A DNA stretch of 64,000 nucleotides from Desulfurobacterium pacificum (GTDB lineage Bacteria; Aquificota; Aquificia; Desulfurobacteriales; Desulfurobacteriaceae): the NCBI RefSeq assembly GCF_900182835.1, contig NZ_FXUB01000006.1:20536-84535 (forward strand), in the 5' to 3' direction. The notes under the pieces were generated by a model. It was given only the letters and a program-made list of their open reading frames with translations. It did not search any database and was not told where the DNA came from. Each line of letters begins with the position of its first letter. Position 1 is the stretch's first letter. A program made the position numbers and the translations under genes. This document shows positions 10,473 through 20,216 of the stretch, piece after piece.

Positions 10473-11137
10473 TACTTTATCCCTATGAGTTTATGAATTT
10501 GTGGAATTATACGAACGTTTGTTTCATTTATGAATTCTTTGTCAGATAGAACTATTTGAATGACTTTTTTAACGGTTTCTGAATAGCTTTCTTCCGGCGT
10601 TTCTATGGGCTGAATAACCGGAGGAAGAGAAAGGAACGGTTTTGCTTTCAGTATTAAATTTTTTGCGAAGTAAAAGTCTTCACCTGTCAGGACGCCGATT
10701 TTTAGTTCTGAATTTTCGTAAAACTTTAGAAGTTTGAGCGCGTTTTCTACAGGGAAATTTTCCTTCATGGATGGTGGTTTTGGCGATACTACCAACTTTA
10801 GCTTTTGCTGTAGTAAATCGTTTCTAAATATTGCGCCGCAGGTCTCCACTATTATCTCTTTTACGTTTTTCAGCTTGCTAAGTTCTTCTATCAAAATGTT
10901 GATATCTTTTTCTTCCAAAGGTTCACCGCCGGTTATTATGATTGTTGGAATGTTCTGTTCCTTTACTATTTGTGTTAAATGGGATATGGAAACTTTTTTT
11001 GCACTGTTCCAGGAATATGACGTGTCGCATAGTTTACATTGGATAGAGCACGTTCCCGTTCTGATAAAAAAGGCGGGCTTTCCTACGCTTAAACCTTCTC
11101 CCTGTATTGATACGAACGTTTCTGTTAGAGAAATCAT
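10472..11137 (-). CDS. queE: 7-carboxy-7-deazaguanine synthase (radical SAM)
   Basis: A 221-residue radical SAM enzyme making 7-carboxy-7-deazaguanine for queuosine. It binds the 4Fe-4S cluster through the CX3CX2C motif at GTCSIQCKLCDTSYSW, and before it has SIQGEGLSVGKPAFFIRTG, a QueE hallmark. IIITGGEPLEEKD is the SAM GGE motif. Length fits. It is a compact operon member with a one-base overlap at each end. No other queuosine gene (queC, queD, queF) is in the window. Confidence 0.94.
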   Translation of the reverse strand: MISLTETFVSIQGEGLSVGKPAFFIRTGTCSIQCKLCDTSYSWNSAKKVSISHLTQIVKEQNIPTIIITGGEPLEEKDINILIEELSKLKNVKEIIVETCGAIFRNDLLQQKLKLVVSPKPPSMKENFPVENALKLLKFYENSELKIGVLTGEDFYFAKNLILKAKPFLSLPPVIQPIETPEESYSETVKKVIQIVLSDKEFINETNVRIIPQIHKLIGIK

Positions 11138-11643
11138 CAGTAATCTATGCCCTTCCTTGCTTTTATATTCTTGTAGTAGGGGTGTTTTATCAGTTCAAAA
11201 TGGGTTACGTAGTCTGCCAATTTTATGAATTCAGCAGGTGCGTGTCTGCCTGTGAGAACCAATTCTAAGTTTTCTGGTTTGTTTTTTATAAAGCTGACGA
11301 CATCCTGAGTTTTTAGAAATTTAAGGTGAACGGCAACGTTTATTTCATCCAAAACCATCAGATCAAACCGGGGAGCTAAATCTACTGCTAATTTCAGTCC
11401 TTTTTCTGCTAACGTTTTGTCTTCTTCTGTGGGATTGAAGTCGTAGTTTTTCCTTCCTGTTTGAATAAACGTTATTTGCGGGAAATTTTTGAGGACAAAC
11501 ATTTCACCGGATGGTTTCCCTTTTATAAACTGAATGAAGCAACACTTTAGCCCATTTCCGGCTGCCCGTATGGTTAGACCCAGAGCAGCAGTTGTTTTTC
11601 CTTTACCGTTACCGGTGTAAACGTGGATGAGACCTTTAAACAA
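11137..11643 (-). CDS. cobO: cob(I)yrinic acid a,c-diamide adenosyltransferase
   Basis: A 168-residue CobA/CobO/BtuR-type adenosyltransferase that moves the adenosyl group of ATP onto cob(I)alamin precursors. The P-loop VYTGNGKGKTTAALGL, the segment CFIQFIKG, and MVLDEINVAVHL followed by ELVLTGRHAP are diagnostic. It overlaps dxr by eight bases upstream and queE by one base downstream. No other cobalamin gene is present in this window, so it may serve salvage or a pathway encoded elsewhere. The position inside a mixed operon says little about its job. Confidence 0.95.
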   Translation of the reverse strand: MFKGLIHVYTGNGKGKTTAALGLTIRAAGNGLKCCFIQFIKGKPSGEMFVLKNFPQITFIQTGRKNYDFNPTEEDKTLAEKGLKLAVDLAPRFDLMVLDEINVAVHLKFLKTQDVVSFIKNKPENLELVLTGRHAPAEFIKLADYVTHFELIKHPYYKNIKARKGIDY

Positions 11644-12760
11644 TGTATTTCCCCGCTACTTTTTTTGCTAACTCTTTTGCTCTTCTGTCTATTTCTGTAA
11701 CTTCTTCAATTGAAAAGGGGGGCGGGGCATTAAATCGGTTCAGGGTTTCTTCTATTATGGCAGGTATGTGGATGAACTTGATTTTTTTGTTCAGGAAGAG
11801 TTCTACGGCTACTTCATCTGCTGCGTTTAGGACTATTGGATAAGGGTATCCTGCCTTCAGGGATTCGTAAGCTAACCTGAGGCATGGGAATTTTTCTGTG
11901 TTTGGTTCTTCAAATTCCAAATTGAGTCCGTAGAGGTTGAGGTTGAGTTCTGGAAATGGAAGTGGAAGCCTGTCGGGGTAGGAAAGGGCGTAGGCAATGG
12001 GGATTTTCATATCAGCAGTTCCCATCTGTGCAATAACTGAATTGTCTATAAACTTAACTAACGAATGGACGATGCTCTGGGGGTGAATTACCGTTTTAAT
12101 TTTTTCAGATGGTAGTTCAAATAACCAGAAGGCTTCTATGACTTCAAGTCCTTTGTTCATCAGCGTTGCCGAATCTATCGTTACTTTTTTACCCATACTC
12201 CAGTTGGGATGGTTCAGAGCTTCTTCTACCGTTACTGACTCTAAATTTTCTCTGTTTCTAAAAGGTCCTCCGGATGCTGTGAGGATTATTTCTTTTACAT
12301 TTTCCTTCTTTTCACCCTGAAGACACTGAAAAATGGCAGAATGTTCGCTGTCAACGGGGATTATCTCCTTTGCTTTTTCTTTTATAAATTTACCAGCGCA
12401 GACTAAAGATTCTTTGTTGGCAAGAGCTATTCTTGCGCCTTTGCAGGCGCACCAGTAGGTTGGCATTATGCCTGCTGAACCGGTTATCGCAGAAACTGCA
12501 ATGTCAAAATCTATCTCTTCTATGAGTTTTTTTATTCCTTCAAGTCCTTCGTATGTTTTAACGTTTTTTGGTTTTGAAGAGAAGTTGTTGAAGAGGGCTA
12601 TTGCTTTGGGTGAGAATTTTTCTGCCTGTCTTAATAGTTTATTTTCGTTGCTGCCCGCTACGAGTCCTACGACCTGAAATTTTTCAGGAAATTGTTCTAT
12701 AACTTTTAGCGTGTTTTCTCCTATAGAGCCTGTAGAGCCTAATATGAGAACCTTTTTCAT
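11636..12760 (-). CDS. dxr: 1-deoxy-D-xylulose 5-phosphate reductoisomerase
   Basis: A 374-residue NADPH-dependent enzyme that makes 2-C-methyl-D-erythritol 4-phosphate, the committed step of the MEP isoprenoid route. The N-terminal Rossmann motif ILGSTGSIGENTLKVI, ALANKESLVCAG, the metal and substrate site VDSEHSAIFQCLQG, ASGGPF, and HPNWSMGKKVTIDSATLMNKGLE with the catalytic loop are all present. It is one base past the hisS stop and overlaps cobO by eight bases. Confidence 0.97.
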   Translation of the reverse strand: MKKVLILGSTGSIGENTLKVIEQFPEKFQVVGLVAGSNENKLLRQAEKFSPKAIALFNNFSSKPKNVKTYEGLEGIKKLIEEIDFDIAVSAITGSAGIMPTYWCACKGARIALANKESLVCAGKFIKEKAKEIIPVDSEHSAIFQCLQGEKKENVKEIILTASGGPFRNRENLESVTVEEALNHPNWSMGKKVTIDSATLMNKGLEVIEAFWLFELPSEKIKTVIHPQSIVHSLVKFIDNSVIAQMGTADMKIPIAYALSYPDRLPLPFPELNLNLYGLNLEFEEPNTEKFPCLRLAYESLKAGYPYPIVLNAADEVAVELFLNKKIKFIHIPAIIEETLNRFNAPPPFSIEEVTEIDRRAKELAKKVAGKYIV

Positions 12761-12761
12761 C

Positions 12762-13994
12762 TTAAATCCGTGCTATCAGTTCTTCTACGGAAGTTATCTT
12801 TTCCTGTTTTCCAGTTTCTAATTCTTTTAGAGAATAGAATCCTTCTTCTAATTCTCTGTCGCCGATTATTACTACGTATTTTGCCTTTTCTCTGTCTGCT
12901 GCTTTGAGCTGGGATTTAAAGCTTCCCTGTCTGTGGTCTATCTGAGTTTTTATGCCTTTCTGGCGCAAGAGAATTAGGAGTTTTAAGCCTTCTTCGTAAG
13001 CTTTTTCACCGCCTGTCACTATGAATATACCTTCTCTTTCTGGTTCTTCGTCTGGAATGAGAAGCATTACTCTGTCTATTCCCATTGCGAAGCCTAAAGC
13101 CGGTGTGGAAGGACCCTTTAGTTCTTCTACTAATTTATCGTAGCGTCCGCCTGCTAAAACAGTGCTTTGTGCGCCTAATTGGGTTGATTTGAATTCAAAG
13201 ACAGTTTTTGTGTAGTAGTCAAGGCCGCGGACCAGGTGGAGATTTTCGTTAAACGTGACGTTTAGCAGAGTCAGGTAATTCTTAACTTTTTCAAAATGTT
13301 CTTTACACTCTTCACATAGGAAATCGGTAATTATGGGTGCGTTTTTAACTATTTCCTGACAGCTTTCTGTTTTGCAATCTAAAACTCTCAGGGGATTTCT
13401 TTTAAATCTTTCTTTGCAGTCCTGACAGAGTTTTTCTTCATGTTTTTGTAGGTATTCTATTAAAGCTTTCCTGTAGAGCGGGCGACAGTTTTCACAGCCG
13501 ATAGAGTTTATTTCCAGGGTTGTATCTATCTTTAGTTTGTTGAGAATCTCTTGAGCTGTTTGTATAAGTTCTGCATCAGCACCTGGATTGGATAGTCCGA
13601 ATACTTCACAGCCTGCCTGGAAAAACTGCCTTTTCCTTCCGGCTTGAGGTCTCTCAAATCGGAACATTGGTCCTACATAGAACCATTTTGTAAAAGGTTC
13701 TTTTGCGTATATTCCGTGTTGAATGTATGCTCTTGCTGCCGATGCTGTTCCTTCTGGACGAAGCGCTATTGTTCTTCCGCCTTTGTCTTCAAATATGTAC
13801 ATTTCTTTTTGAACTATATCAGTGGTTTCTCCGACACTGCGAGAGAAGAGCTTTGCTTCTTCAAATATGGGAAGTATAACTTCTTTAAAACCTGCAGTTT
13901 TGACTGTTTCCTTGAAAGTTTCTACTACTTTTTCAAACTTTTCACTTTCAGGAGGTATTAAATCTTCAACACCTCTTATTGTCTTAAATTCCAT
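12762..13994 (-). CDS. hisS: histidyl-tRNA synthetase
   Basis: A 410-residue class IIa synthetase. Motif 2 (FRFERPQAGRKRQFFQAGCEVFG), the histidine-binding LVRGLDYYTKTVFEF, and motif 3 (ALGFAMGIDRVMLLI) are clear, followed by an anticodon-binding domain. Between residues 165 and 230 lies a cysteine-rich stretch with pairs such as CENC, CQDC and CEEC that could bind zinc; the same insert is seen in many bacterial HisRS. The ATG follows TAGGAGGAACA. It is preceded by the yfgM-like gene, an order that recalls the hisS-yfgM neighbourhood of other bacteria. Confidence 0.97.
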   Translation of the reverse strand: MEFKTIRGVEDLIPPESEKFEKVVETFKETVKTAGFKEVILPIFEEAKLFSRSVGETTDIVQKEMYIFEDKGGRTIALRPEGTASAARAYIQHGIYAKEPFTKWFYVGPMFRFERPQAGRKRQFFQAGCEVFGLSNPGADAELIQTAQEILNKLKIDTTLEINSIGCENCRPLYRKALIEYLQKHEEKLCQDCKERFKRNPLRVLDCKTESCQEIVKNAPIITDFLCEECKEHFEKVKNYLTLLNVTFNENLHLVRGLDYYTKTVFEFKSTQLGAQSTVLAGGRYDKLVEELKGPSTPALGFAMGIDRVMLLIPDEEPEREGIFIVTGGEKAYEEGLKLLILLRQKGIKTQIDHRQGSFKSQLKAADREKAKYVVIIGDRELEEGFYSLKELETGKQEKITSVEELIARI

Positions 13995-14002
13995 TGTTCC
14001 TC

Positions 14003-14677
14003 CTATTTAGAAAGGAGCTGCTGTGCGAGTTGTGTTATGGGGAGATTCTGGTAATCTCCTTTTAGTGCATCTAAAGCGTCTTTAGCTTCCTGTATGTTAC
14101 CTTTCATTAATCCGGCTATTTCCCTGTATTCTAAGGCTTCTGGATAGGTCCAGTCTTTATCCCGTTTGATTGTATCCAATAGAGATTCTGCCTTGTTTAT
14201 CTGGTTTTTATCTAACGCTTTTGCTGTTAAAGTTGTTGTTGCAGGAGGAGAGACCAGAAAATTTTTATAGTTTCTACACTTTTCTAAAAGAGAAGTTTGA
14301 TTTCCCAACTTTCCTGCTAAGAACGCTGCGATTTTTGATGAGGGGGCATTCGGAAATTTGGAAACAGCTATGTTGAAGTATTTTATCGCTTCTTTCTCTT
14401 TTCCGTTTCTTAAGTAGAATAGTCCTTTATCTACTATTAACGCAGCTTGCTTTTCTATGCTGATTTTGTGCCATTTGTATATTCCCCAGCTGCCTGCCAT
14501 TAGCACTACGATGGCTGTTATGAGAGCTAATTTCTTCCAATGTTTTGTTAATAAGTCATAGAGTTTGTAAATGTCAGAAACTAATTGTTCAGCCTGTGGA
14601 GTGTCTATTTTTTCAGGTATGTGAATGGGAGGTTCCTCTTTCTTCTTTTGGTATGCTTTATAAGGTGGCTTTTTCAA
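14003..14677 (-). CDS. single-pass membrane TPR protein, YfgM-like
   Basis: A 224-residue protein with a basic, proline-rich cytoplasmic N-terminus (about 45 residues), one membrane helix at about residues 50-70 (LALITAIVVLMAGSWGIYKW), and a helical periplasmic region with TPR-like repeats (GKEKEAIKYFNIAVSKFPNAP). This layout matches YfgM of proteobacteria, which assists periplasmic folding near the Sec translocon, and the gene adjoins hisS as yfgM does there. Sequence identity to YfgM is not obvious, so the call rests on architecture and context. The start is TTG with a strong ATAGGAGGT. It heads the eight-gene minus-strand operon. Confidence 0.65.
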   Translation of the reverse strand: MKKPPYKAYQKKKEEPPIHIPEKIDTPQAEQLVSDIYKLYDLLTKHWKKLALITAIVVLMAGSWGIYKWHKISIEKQAALIVDKGLFYLRNGKEKEAIKYFNIAVSKFPNAPSSKIAAFLAGKLGNQTSLLEKCRNYKNFLVSPPATTTLTAKALDKNQINKAESLLDTIKRDKDWTYPEALEYREIAGLMKGNIQEAKDALDALKGDYQNLPITQLAQQLLSK

Positions 14678-14741
14678 CGAATACCTCCTATAATATTTTC
14701 TGGATAGTGAATTTTAGCAGTTTGTTTTTGAGGGGAGGAGT

Positions 14742-17101
14742 TTGGAGACGCAGCAGTTTGAAGAAGAAATAAAGGAAACAGAAGAAGTAAGTAAAGTAAA
14801 AAAGACGCAGTTAGTTGTTCTTATCCTTCTTGTTTTGACGGCGCTTACAGTTACGTCAGTATTCGCGATAAATGTATTTTTCAGGAAAGAGTTAGAAAAT
14901 GCTATCTATTTTACTGTCGTTGAGCAGAATAAGAAGCGTCTGAAGGATTTAGTTGATACGACCATAATTTCTTTTGTTAGTAAAGAGAGTTCTTTAAAGC
15001 AAGATTTAAAGAAGCGATTGAGAAGGGAGGTTCTAAACGCTTATAAGATTGCTTGGGATATTTACAGGGAGTGTAAAAAGTATAAATGTGATGATAGAAA
15101 GACGAAAAAATTAATAGTTCAGGCATTAAGGGATTATAGATTTTTAACGATAGAGGGTATATCTTTATTGATACGGTAAAAGGTCCTGTTGTTTTGAATC
15201 CGCTTTTCCCTCAGTTGGAAGGTAAAAATCTGTGGAATTGGAAAGATTTACACGGTAAGTTTGTCCATAGAGAGTTTGAAAACGTAGTTCTGTATTCTCC
15301 CAACCATGAAGGTTTTGTAACTTATTATTGGTATTTACCGGGGACTAAGAAAGTAGATGAAAAGATAGCTTTTGTAAAGTTATTTAAACCTTACAATTGG
15401 ATTATAGGGGGGGGATTTTACCTGTCAGATTATAGGGATTACGTTAAAAGGATATTACTTGGAGAGGGTCGTTTAAGTAGTGTTTTTGTAATTGATTGTT
15501 CTTCTCCTGCAAAGGCTATGTCTTCTAAATTTTGGAAAGTCATTGATTGTACTAATTCTGATGTTTATAGAGAAGGAGTTTTTGTTACGGATGATAAGAA
15601 TATCTATTACATTAAGTACTTTCCCAGATGGAATTGGTTTGTTGGGAGTTATGTGAGTAAAGATGCTTTAGTTCAAGAAGTTGCTGCATTAAAAGAAGAT
15701 ATTTTTCCAAAAATTAATTCGCTGTTAGTGTTTAGTTCCCTTGTTGTATTGGTAGTGTTTGGGGGCGCTTTATTAGGGTTGGGTTATCTTTTTGGAGAAC
15801 TTTATAAGACCTTGAAAAAGGTTACAGAAACTAATGAGAAACTTAAAAAGCTTTCAAGAGAAATGTATTTGCGAGCTTATACAGATGATTTGACAGGTTT
15901 GCCAAATAGAAAGAAGCTATTAGAAGATATCTTATCTAAGGAATGTTCCGAAAAAGTATTTTTTGCTCTGATTAATATCAGGAATTTTAGAGAGGTTAAT
16001 GACCTCTTTGGTTTAGAGGAAGGGGATGGAATACTCAAAAAGTTTGCTTTGACTTTGAATTCTATGGTGAAAGAGATAGACCCCTCGATGAAGGTTTATA
16101 GGGTTAGAGGTGATAAGTTTGGAGTTTTGAAGTGCGGTTCTGATGCAAATGAAGAGGAGTTTATTTCCATAATTAAAGAACTTATAAGAAATCTTGAAGA
16201 AAGTGAATTTGAAGTTGGAGAAGTTAAGTTCAAGTTGGATGTTGTTGCTGGTGTATCTAAGAATAGAGATAACTTGATAATAGAATCTGAAATAGCTGAA
16301 CAGGAAGCAAAGAAAAGAAATATGGATATATACGTTTTTGATAGTGAGCTTGAAGAGATATTTAAAGAAATGCATAAAAATATAATTATTGCTACAGAAT
16401 TAAAAGAAGCTATAGTTGAAGATAGGATAATTCCTGTTTTTCAACCCATAATAGATTTGCGTTCTGATAACGTTGATAAGTATGAAGTATTGATGAGAAT
16501 AAAGGATAAAGAAGGTAATTTTATTTCTCCGGGTGATTTCCTTCCTGTTGCGAAAAAAATTTCTCTTTACAGTAAGCTTTCAAGAAGATTAATAGAAAAA
16601 GCTATAGATGTGGTTAAGAGAAAGGGGATAAAAGTTTCAATCAATATTTCTTCAGAAGATTTAGCTTCTTCTGAAAATAGGAGATGGTTGTTAGAAATTA
16701 TTGAAGATGAAGATATTGCTAAAAACGTGTGTTTTGAGATAGTAGAGACAGAGGCTTTTAGTGATTTGAATATCCTTAAGAACTTTTATTCGGAGATAAA
16801 AGAAAGGGGTTCTGAGCTTGCGATTGATGATTTCGGAAGTGGTTATTCTAATTACGAATACATTTCTATAATCAAGCCTGACTATTTGAAAGTTGACGGT
16901 AGTTTGATTTCCAAGATTTTAGAATCGGAAGATGTGGAAACGCTTGTTAAGTATATCGTTAAGTTTGCTCAAGACCTGAAAATTAAGACAGTTGCAGAGT
17001 TTGTTTCTTCTGAAGAGATTTATAAGAAAGTTATTGAGTTAGGATTTGATTACGGACAGGGATTCTATCTGGGTAAACCGGTGACTGAAGATGAGCTTTA
17101 A
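14742..17101 (+). pseudogene. Cache-GGDEF-EAL cyclic-di-GMP sensor, split by a frameshift at 15141-15145
   Basis: Two frames make one protein of about 786 residues. Part one (14742-15179; TTG start behind GGGGAGGAG) has a membrane helix at residues 26-47 and the first half of a Cache domain. It ends in the wrong frame after a TTTTT run; adding one T restores RFFNDRGYIFIDTVKGPVVLNP, a classic Cache_2 motif. Part two continues with a second helix, a GGDEF domain with LTGLPNRKKL but a degenerate signature RGDKF, and an EAL domain with EVLMR, NIS, DDFGSGYS and KVDGSLI. The cyclase is probably inactive while the phosphodiesterase residues look intact. The break may be a sequencing error, a real mutation, or recoding; the downstream frame is otherwise undamaged for 650 codons. 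Confidence 0.85.
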
Positions 17102-18000
17102 GAGGAAAGTGCGGCAAAAGTGATTCTACCGCACCTTTCTAAAGCGTGAAGGTTGTATCCGCCTTCAAGAGAGAAGATTACTGGAATATTCAGGTTATTG
17201 GTGATTTTAATTATTGAATTAACTATTATTTCAACGCCTTTGTCGGTTACTTCAAGGTCCGTTAAAGGGTCGTCTCTGTGGATGTCGTAACCTGCTGAAA
17301 CTAAGATTAGTTCTGGCTGAAATGGTTCTATCTTTTGTGGCAGTAGTTCTGTGTAGATTTGAGCGTATTCATAGTCACCGCTACCTGCGTTTAGGGGAAC
17401 GTTCAGGATATTTTCTCTATTTTCTTCTGGGCTTCCCGTTCCGGGATAAAAGGGATACTGGTGAGTAGAGAAATAGAAAATAGAGGGGATATTCTGAAGT
17501 ATTTCTTGAGTTCCGTTGCCGTGGTGGGCGTCAAAGTCAACTATGAATACTTTTTGAAATCCAAGAGATAGAGCTTTTACCGCTCCAACGGCAACGTTGT
17601 TAAAGATGCAAAATCCCATTGCTCTATCTTTAGTTGCGTGGTGGCCGGGAGGGCGGACGGCACAGAAAATCTTTTTGTATTTTTCCTCTTTTACAAGTTC
17701 TACTGCCTTTTCTACCGCTCCTGCTGCCATAATTGCAGCGTCAAAGGTGAAAATGTTGTAGTAAGTGTCTGCATCAAAGAAGCCGGGAGCGTTCTCACTG
17801 CAGGAAATTCTTACATCTTCTATGTAGTTTTCTGAATGAACGGCAGTTAAAATTTCGTAGCTGACCGGCTTTGGCTTTAAAAGGTCAATGTCAAATTCTG
17901 GAAGGGACTTGAGAAAGTACTTTAGCCTTAATGCGTTTTCTGGATGGGTGGGCAGGTCGTGTTTTAGATATATTTCGTCGAAAATCACTGCCGGCTTCAC
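17098..18000 (-). CDS. histone deacetylase-family (arginase-fold) amidohydrolase
   Basis: A 300-residue zinc hydrolase of the HDAC/AcuC/acetylpolyamine amidohydrolase superfamily. Visible signatures: AVRPPGHHATKDRAMGFCIFNNVAVGA (active-site histidine pair), VFIVDFDAHHGNGTQEI (zinc aspartate and histidine), FYPGTGSP, and ILVSAGYDIHRDDPL with another zinc aspartate; the C-terminus has EGGYNLHAL. Bacterial members act on acetylated lysine or acetylpolyamines. Its GTG start overlaps the RNase R stop by four bases, which suggests coupling. Its stop shares TTAA with the stop of the convergent EAL gene. Given the acs gene in this window, an AcuC-like role in protein deacetylation is possible, but this is inference. 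Confidence 0.9.
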   Translation of the reverse strand: MKPAVIFDEIYLKHDLPTHPENALRLKYFLKSLPEFDIDLLKPKPVSYEILTAVHSENYIEDVRISCSENAPGFFDADTYYNIFTFDAAIMAAGAVEKAVELVKEEKYKKIFCAVRPPGHHATKDRAMGFCIFNNVAVGAVKALSLGFQKVFIVDFDAHHGNGTQEILQNIPSIFYFSTHQYPFYPGTGSPEENRENILNVPLNAGSGDYEYAQIYTELLPQKIEPFQPELILVSAGYDIHRDDPLTDLEVTDKGVEIIVNSIIKITNNLNIPVIFSLEGGYNLHALERCGRITFAALSS

Positions 18001-20121
18001 TTTAACTTCCTCACCATTTCAAACTCAGCTTTTCTGTTTTCGAGGTCAACGTTTAGAAGTTTTACTAAAACTCTGTCGCCTATTCTAAAGACCGTTCCGC
18101 TTTTTTCTCCAACGAGGCAGTACTGTTTGGGAATGCACATGTAGTAATCGTTTTTAAGATTTGTAACGTGAACAAATCCGGGAATGACCTGTTCTATTGT
18201 TTCAACGTAGAGTCCCTGTTCTGTTACTCCTGTAATGATTGCTTCAAATACTTCGCCTATGTGGTTGGCTGCGAATTGGAGTTTTTTCAGTTCTATTACA
18301 TCTCTTTCAGCTTCATCTGCGTTGATGGAGCGTTCGGTAACGTGTTTACAGACTATTTCTAACTTTTCTTCCCATGCAGGAATGCTTTCTGGCGTGAATT
18401 CGCCTTTCAGTGCCATCTTTACGAGCCTGTGGAGTTGGAGGTCTGCGTATCTTCTTATAGGGGAGGTGAAGTGGGTGTAGTGGGTTGAGGCAAGTCCGAA
18501 GTGTCCGATGTTATCTGGTGAGTATTTTGCCCTTGCCATAGTTCTGAGCATTAAGTAATTAACTAACTTTTCTTCAGGTTTTCCTTCTACCTGTTCAAGG
18601 ATTTTTTGAAGGAGTTTTGGCTGAATGTCGTTTTTGACTGCCGGCACTCTTATGCCCAAACTTCTTACAAAGTTAAGGAACTCCTGAAGTTTTTCTCTGT
18701 CGGGGGATTCGTGAACCCTGTATATGCTGGGGTAGTCTGTCCAGAACATATACTCTGCAACTGTTTCGTTTGCCACTATCATAAATTCTTCTATTATCCT
18801 GTGGCTCCAGAGCCTTTCTGCCTTGTAAATGTCAACGGGTTCGCCTTCTGCGTTGAGAACTACGACAGGTTCGGGCAAGTCAAAGTCTAAGGAACCTCTT
18901 TTGTATCTTTTTCTGTGAAGTATCTGTGCCAGTTCGTACATGTGCTTTAAAGGTTCTACTACGTGGGGAAACTGCTTTTGTGCTTCTTCGTCGCCGTCTA
19001 TTATTTTCTGGGCTATCGTGTAGGTAAGGCGCGCCTTGCTGTGAATGACGCTTTCGTAGATTTTGTAATCTATTACGATGCCTTTTTTATTTATTTCCAT
19101 TTCGCAGGTGAATGTTAGCCTGTCAACGCCCGGGTTGAGTGAGCAGATGCCGTTTGAGAGTTTTTCTGGAAGCATGGGAATACATCTGTCTGGGAAGTAA
19201 ACGCTTGTGCCTCTTTTGTAGGCTTCTAAGTCTAAAGCGCTGCCTGGCTTGACGTAGTGAGATACATCTGCGATATGAACAAACAGTTTGTAGTTGCCGT
19301 TTGGCAGTTTTTCTATGGCTACTGCGTCGTCAAAGTCTTTAGCGGTTTCACCGTCTATCGTGAAGCAGAGCTGGTCTCTTAGGTCAACTCTGTCTTTAAT
19401 CTCTTTTTCAGTGACTTTTTCGGGGATTTTTTCCGCTTCTTCTAAAACTTCCGGCGGAAACTCTACAGGGAGGTCAAACTTTCTTATTATGAGTTCTATG
19501 TCTAACTTTGCACCTTTTTTGCCTAAGTTTTCTATTACTTTGCCGACGGGACCTCTCGTTTCGGAAGGGTATGAGACGATTTCTACTACTACGTAGTCGC
19601 CGTCTTCTACTTTTTTGCAGTCTTCGTGGGTTAGAAGAACGTCGTAGCGAATTCGTTTGTCTTCAGGAATTACGAAGCAGTGTTTTTTTGCTTTTTTCTA
19701 CCTTTCCAACAACTTTTTTGACGGCTCTTTCTATGATTGAGACGATTTTTCCTTCTTTTTTGCCGTCCCTTCCCTCTTTGACTATTTCAACGGCAACGAT
19801 GTCGCCGTTCATTGCTCCTGCCATGTTCCTTCCGGGAACGAAGACGCCTTTGCCGCCGCTTATCGGGTCAACAAAGCCGAAGCCTTCTCTATAAACGCAG
19901 AGTTTTCCGACTACCAAGTTGAGTTTTTCTGGCAGGGCGTACTTTGCGCCTTTTAGTTTTACCAACTTTCCTTCTCTTGCAAGCGCCTTTAGTTTTTCTC
20001 TGAGCTGCTCTCTTTCTTCGGCAGGTATTTTTAAAAACTTGGCGATTTCTCTTGCTTTTAAGGGTTTATTAAGAACCTGCAGGGCTTCAAAAATCCCCGC
20101 CTCCAACTCTCTCTCTTCCAT
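17997..20121 (-). pseudogene. rnr: ribonuclease R, split by a frameshift in an A7 run (19683-19689)
   Basis: Joined across the break this is a 707-residue RNase R/VacB, a processive 3'-5' exoribonuclease. The first frame (ATG at 20121 behind GGAGGAGC) encodes a winged-helix N-terminus and a cold-shock-like RNA-binding domain (REGFGFVDP, GVFVPGRNM). It ends early at TLLRNS. With one A fewer the frame runs on as KKHCFVIPEDKRIRY and then the catalytic RNB domain: IDGETAKDFDDAVAIE with the magnesium aspartates, FVHIADVSHYV, PDRCIPMLPEKLSNGICSLNPG, and FGLASTHYTHFTSPIRRY. A C-terminal S1 domain follows. Everything needed for activity is present apart from the frame, so a sequencing error in the homopolymer is the simplest reading. 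Confidence 0.9.
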
Positions 20122-20155
20122 TGCTCCTCCAGTTATTTGACTTATCGGTTTAAAA

Positions 20156-20184
20156 TTGTAACAGATAAAGAAAATACCTATAAT
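20156..20184 (+). promoter_or_regulatory. sigma-70-type promoter for the Uma2 gene
   Basis: TTGTAA at 20156-20161 and TATAAT at 20179-20184 are separated by exactly 17 bases. The expected start of transcription near 20191 is 26 bases before the ATG at 20217. The gap also holds the leader of the divergent RNase R gene. Confidence 0.65.
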
Positions 20185-20216
20185 GTAGATAGGTTATAGT
20201 TCTTTTGGAGAAAAGA

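Noticed and set aside
13644..14010. Plus-strand open frames within hisS
   Set aside because: Antisense to conserved class II synthetase motifs; no support.
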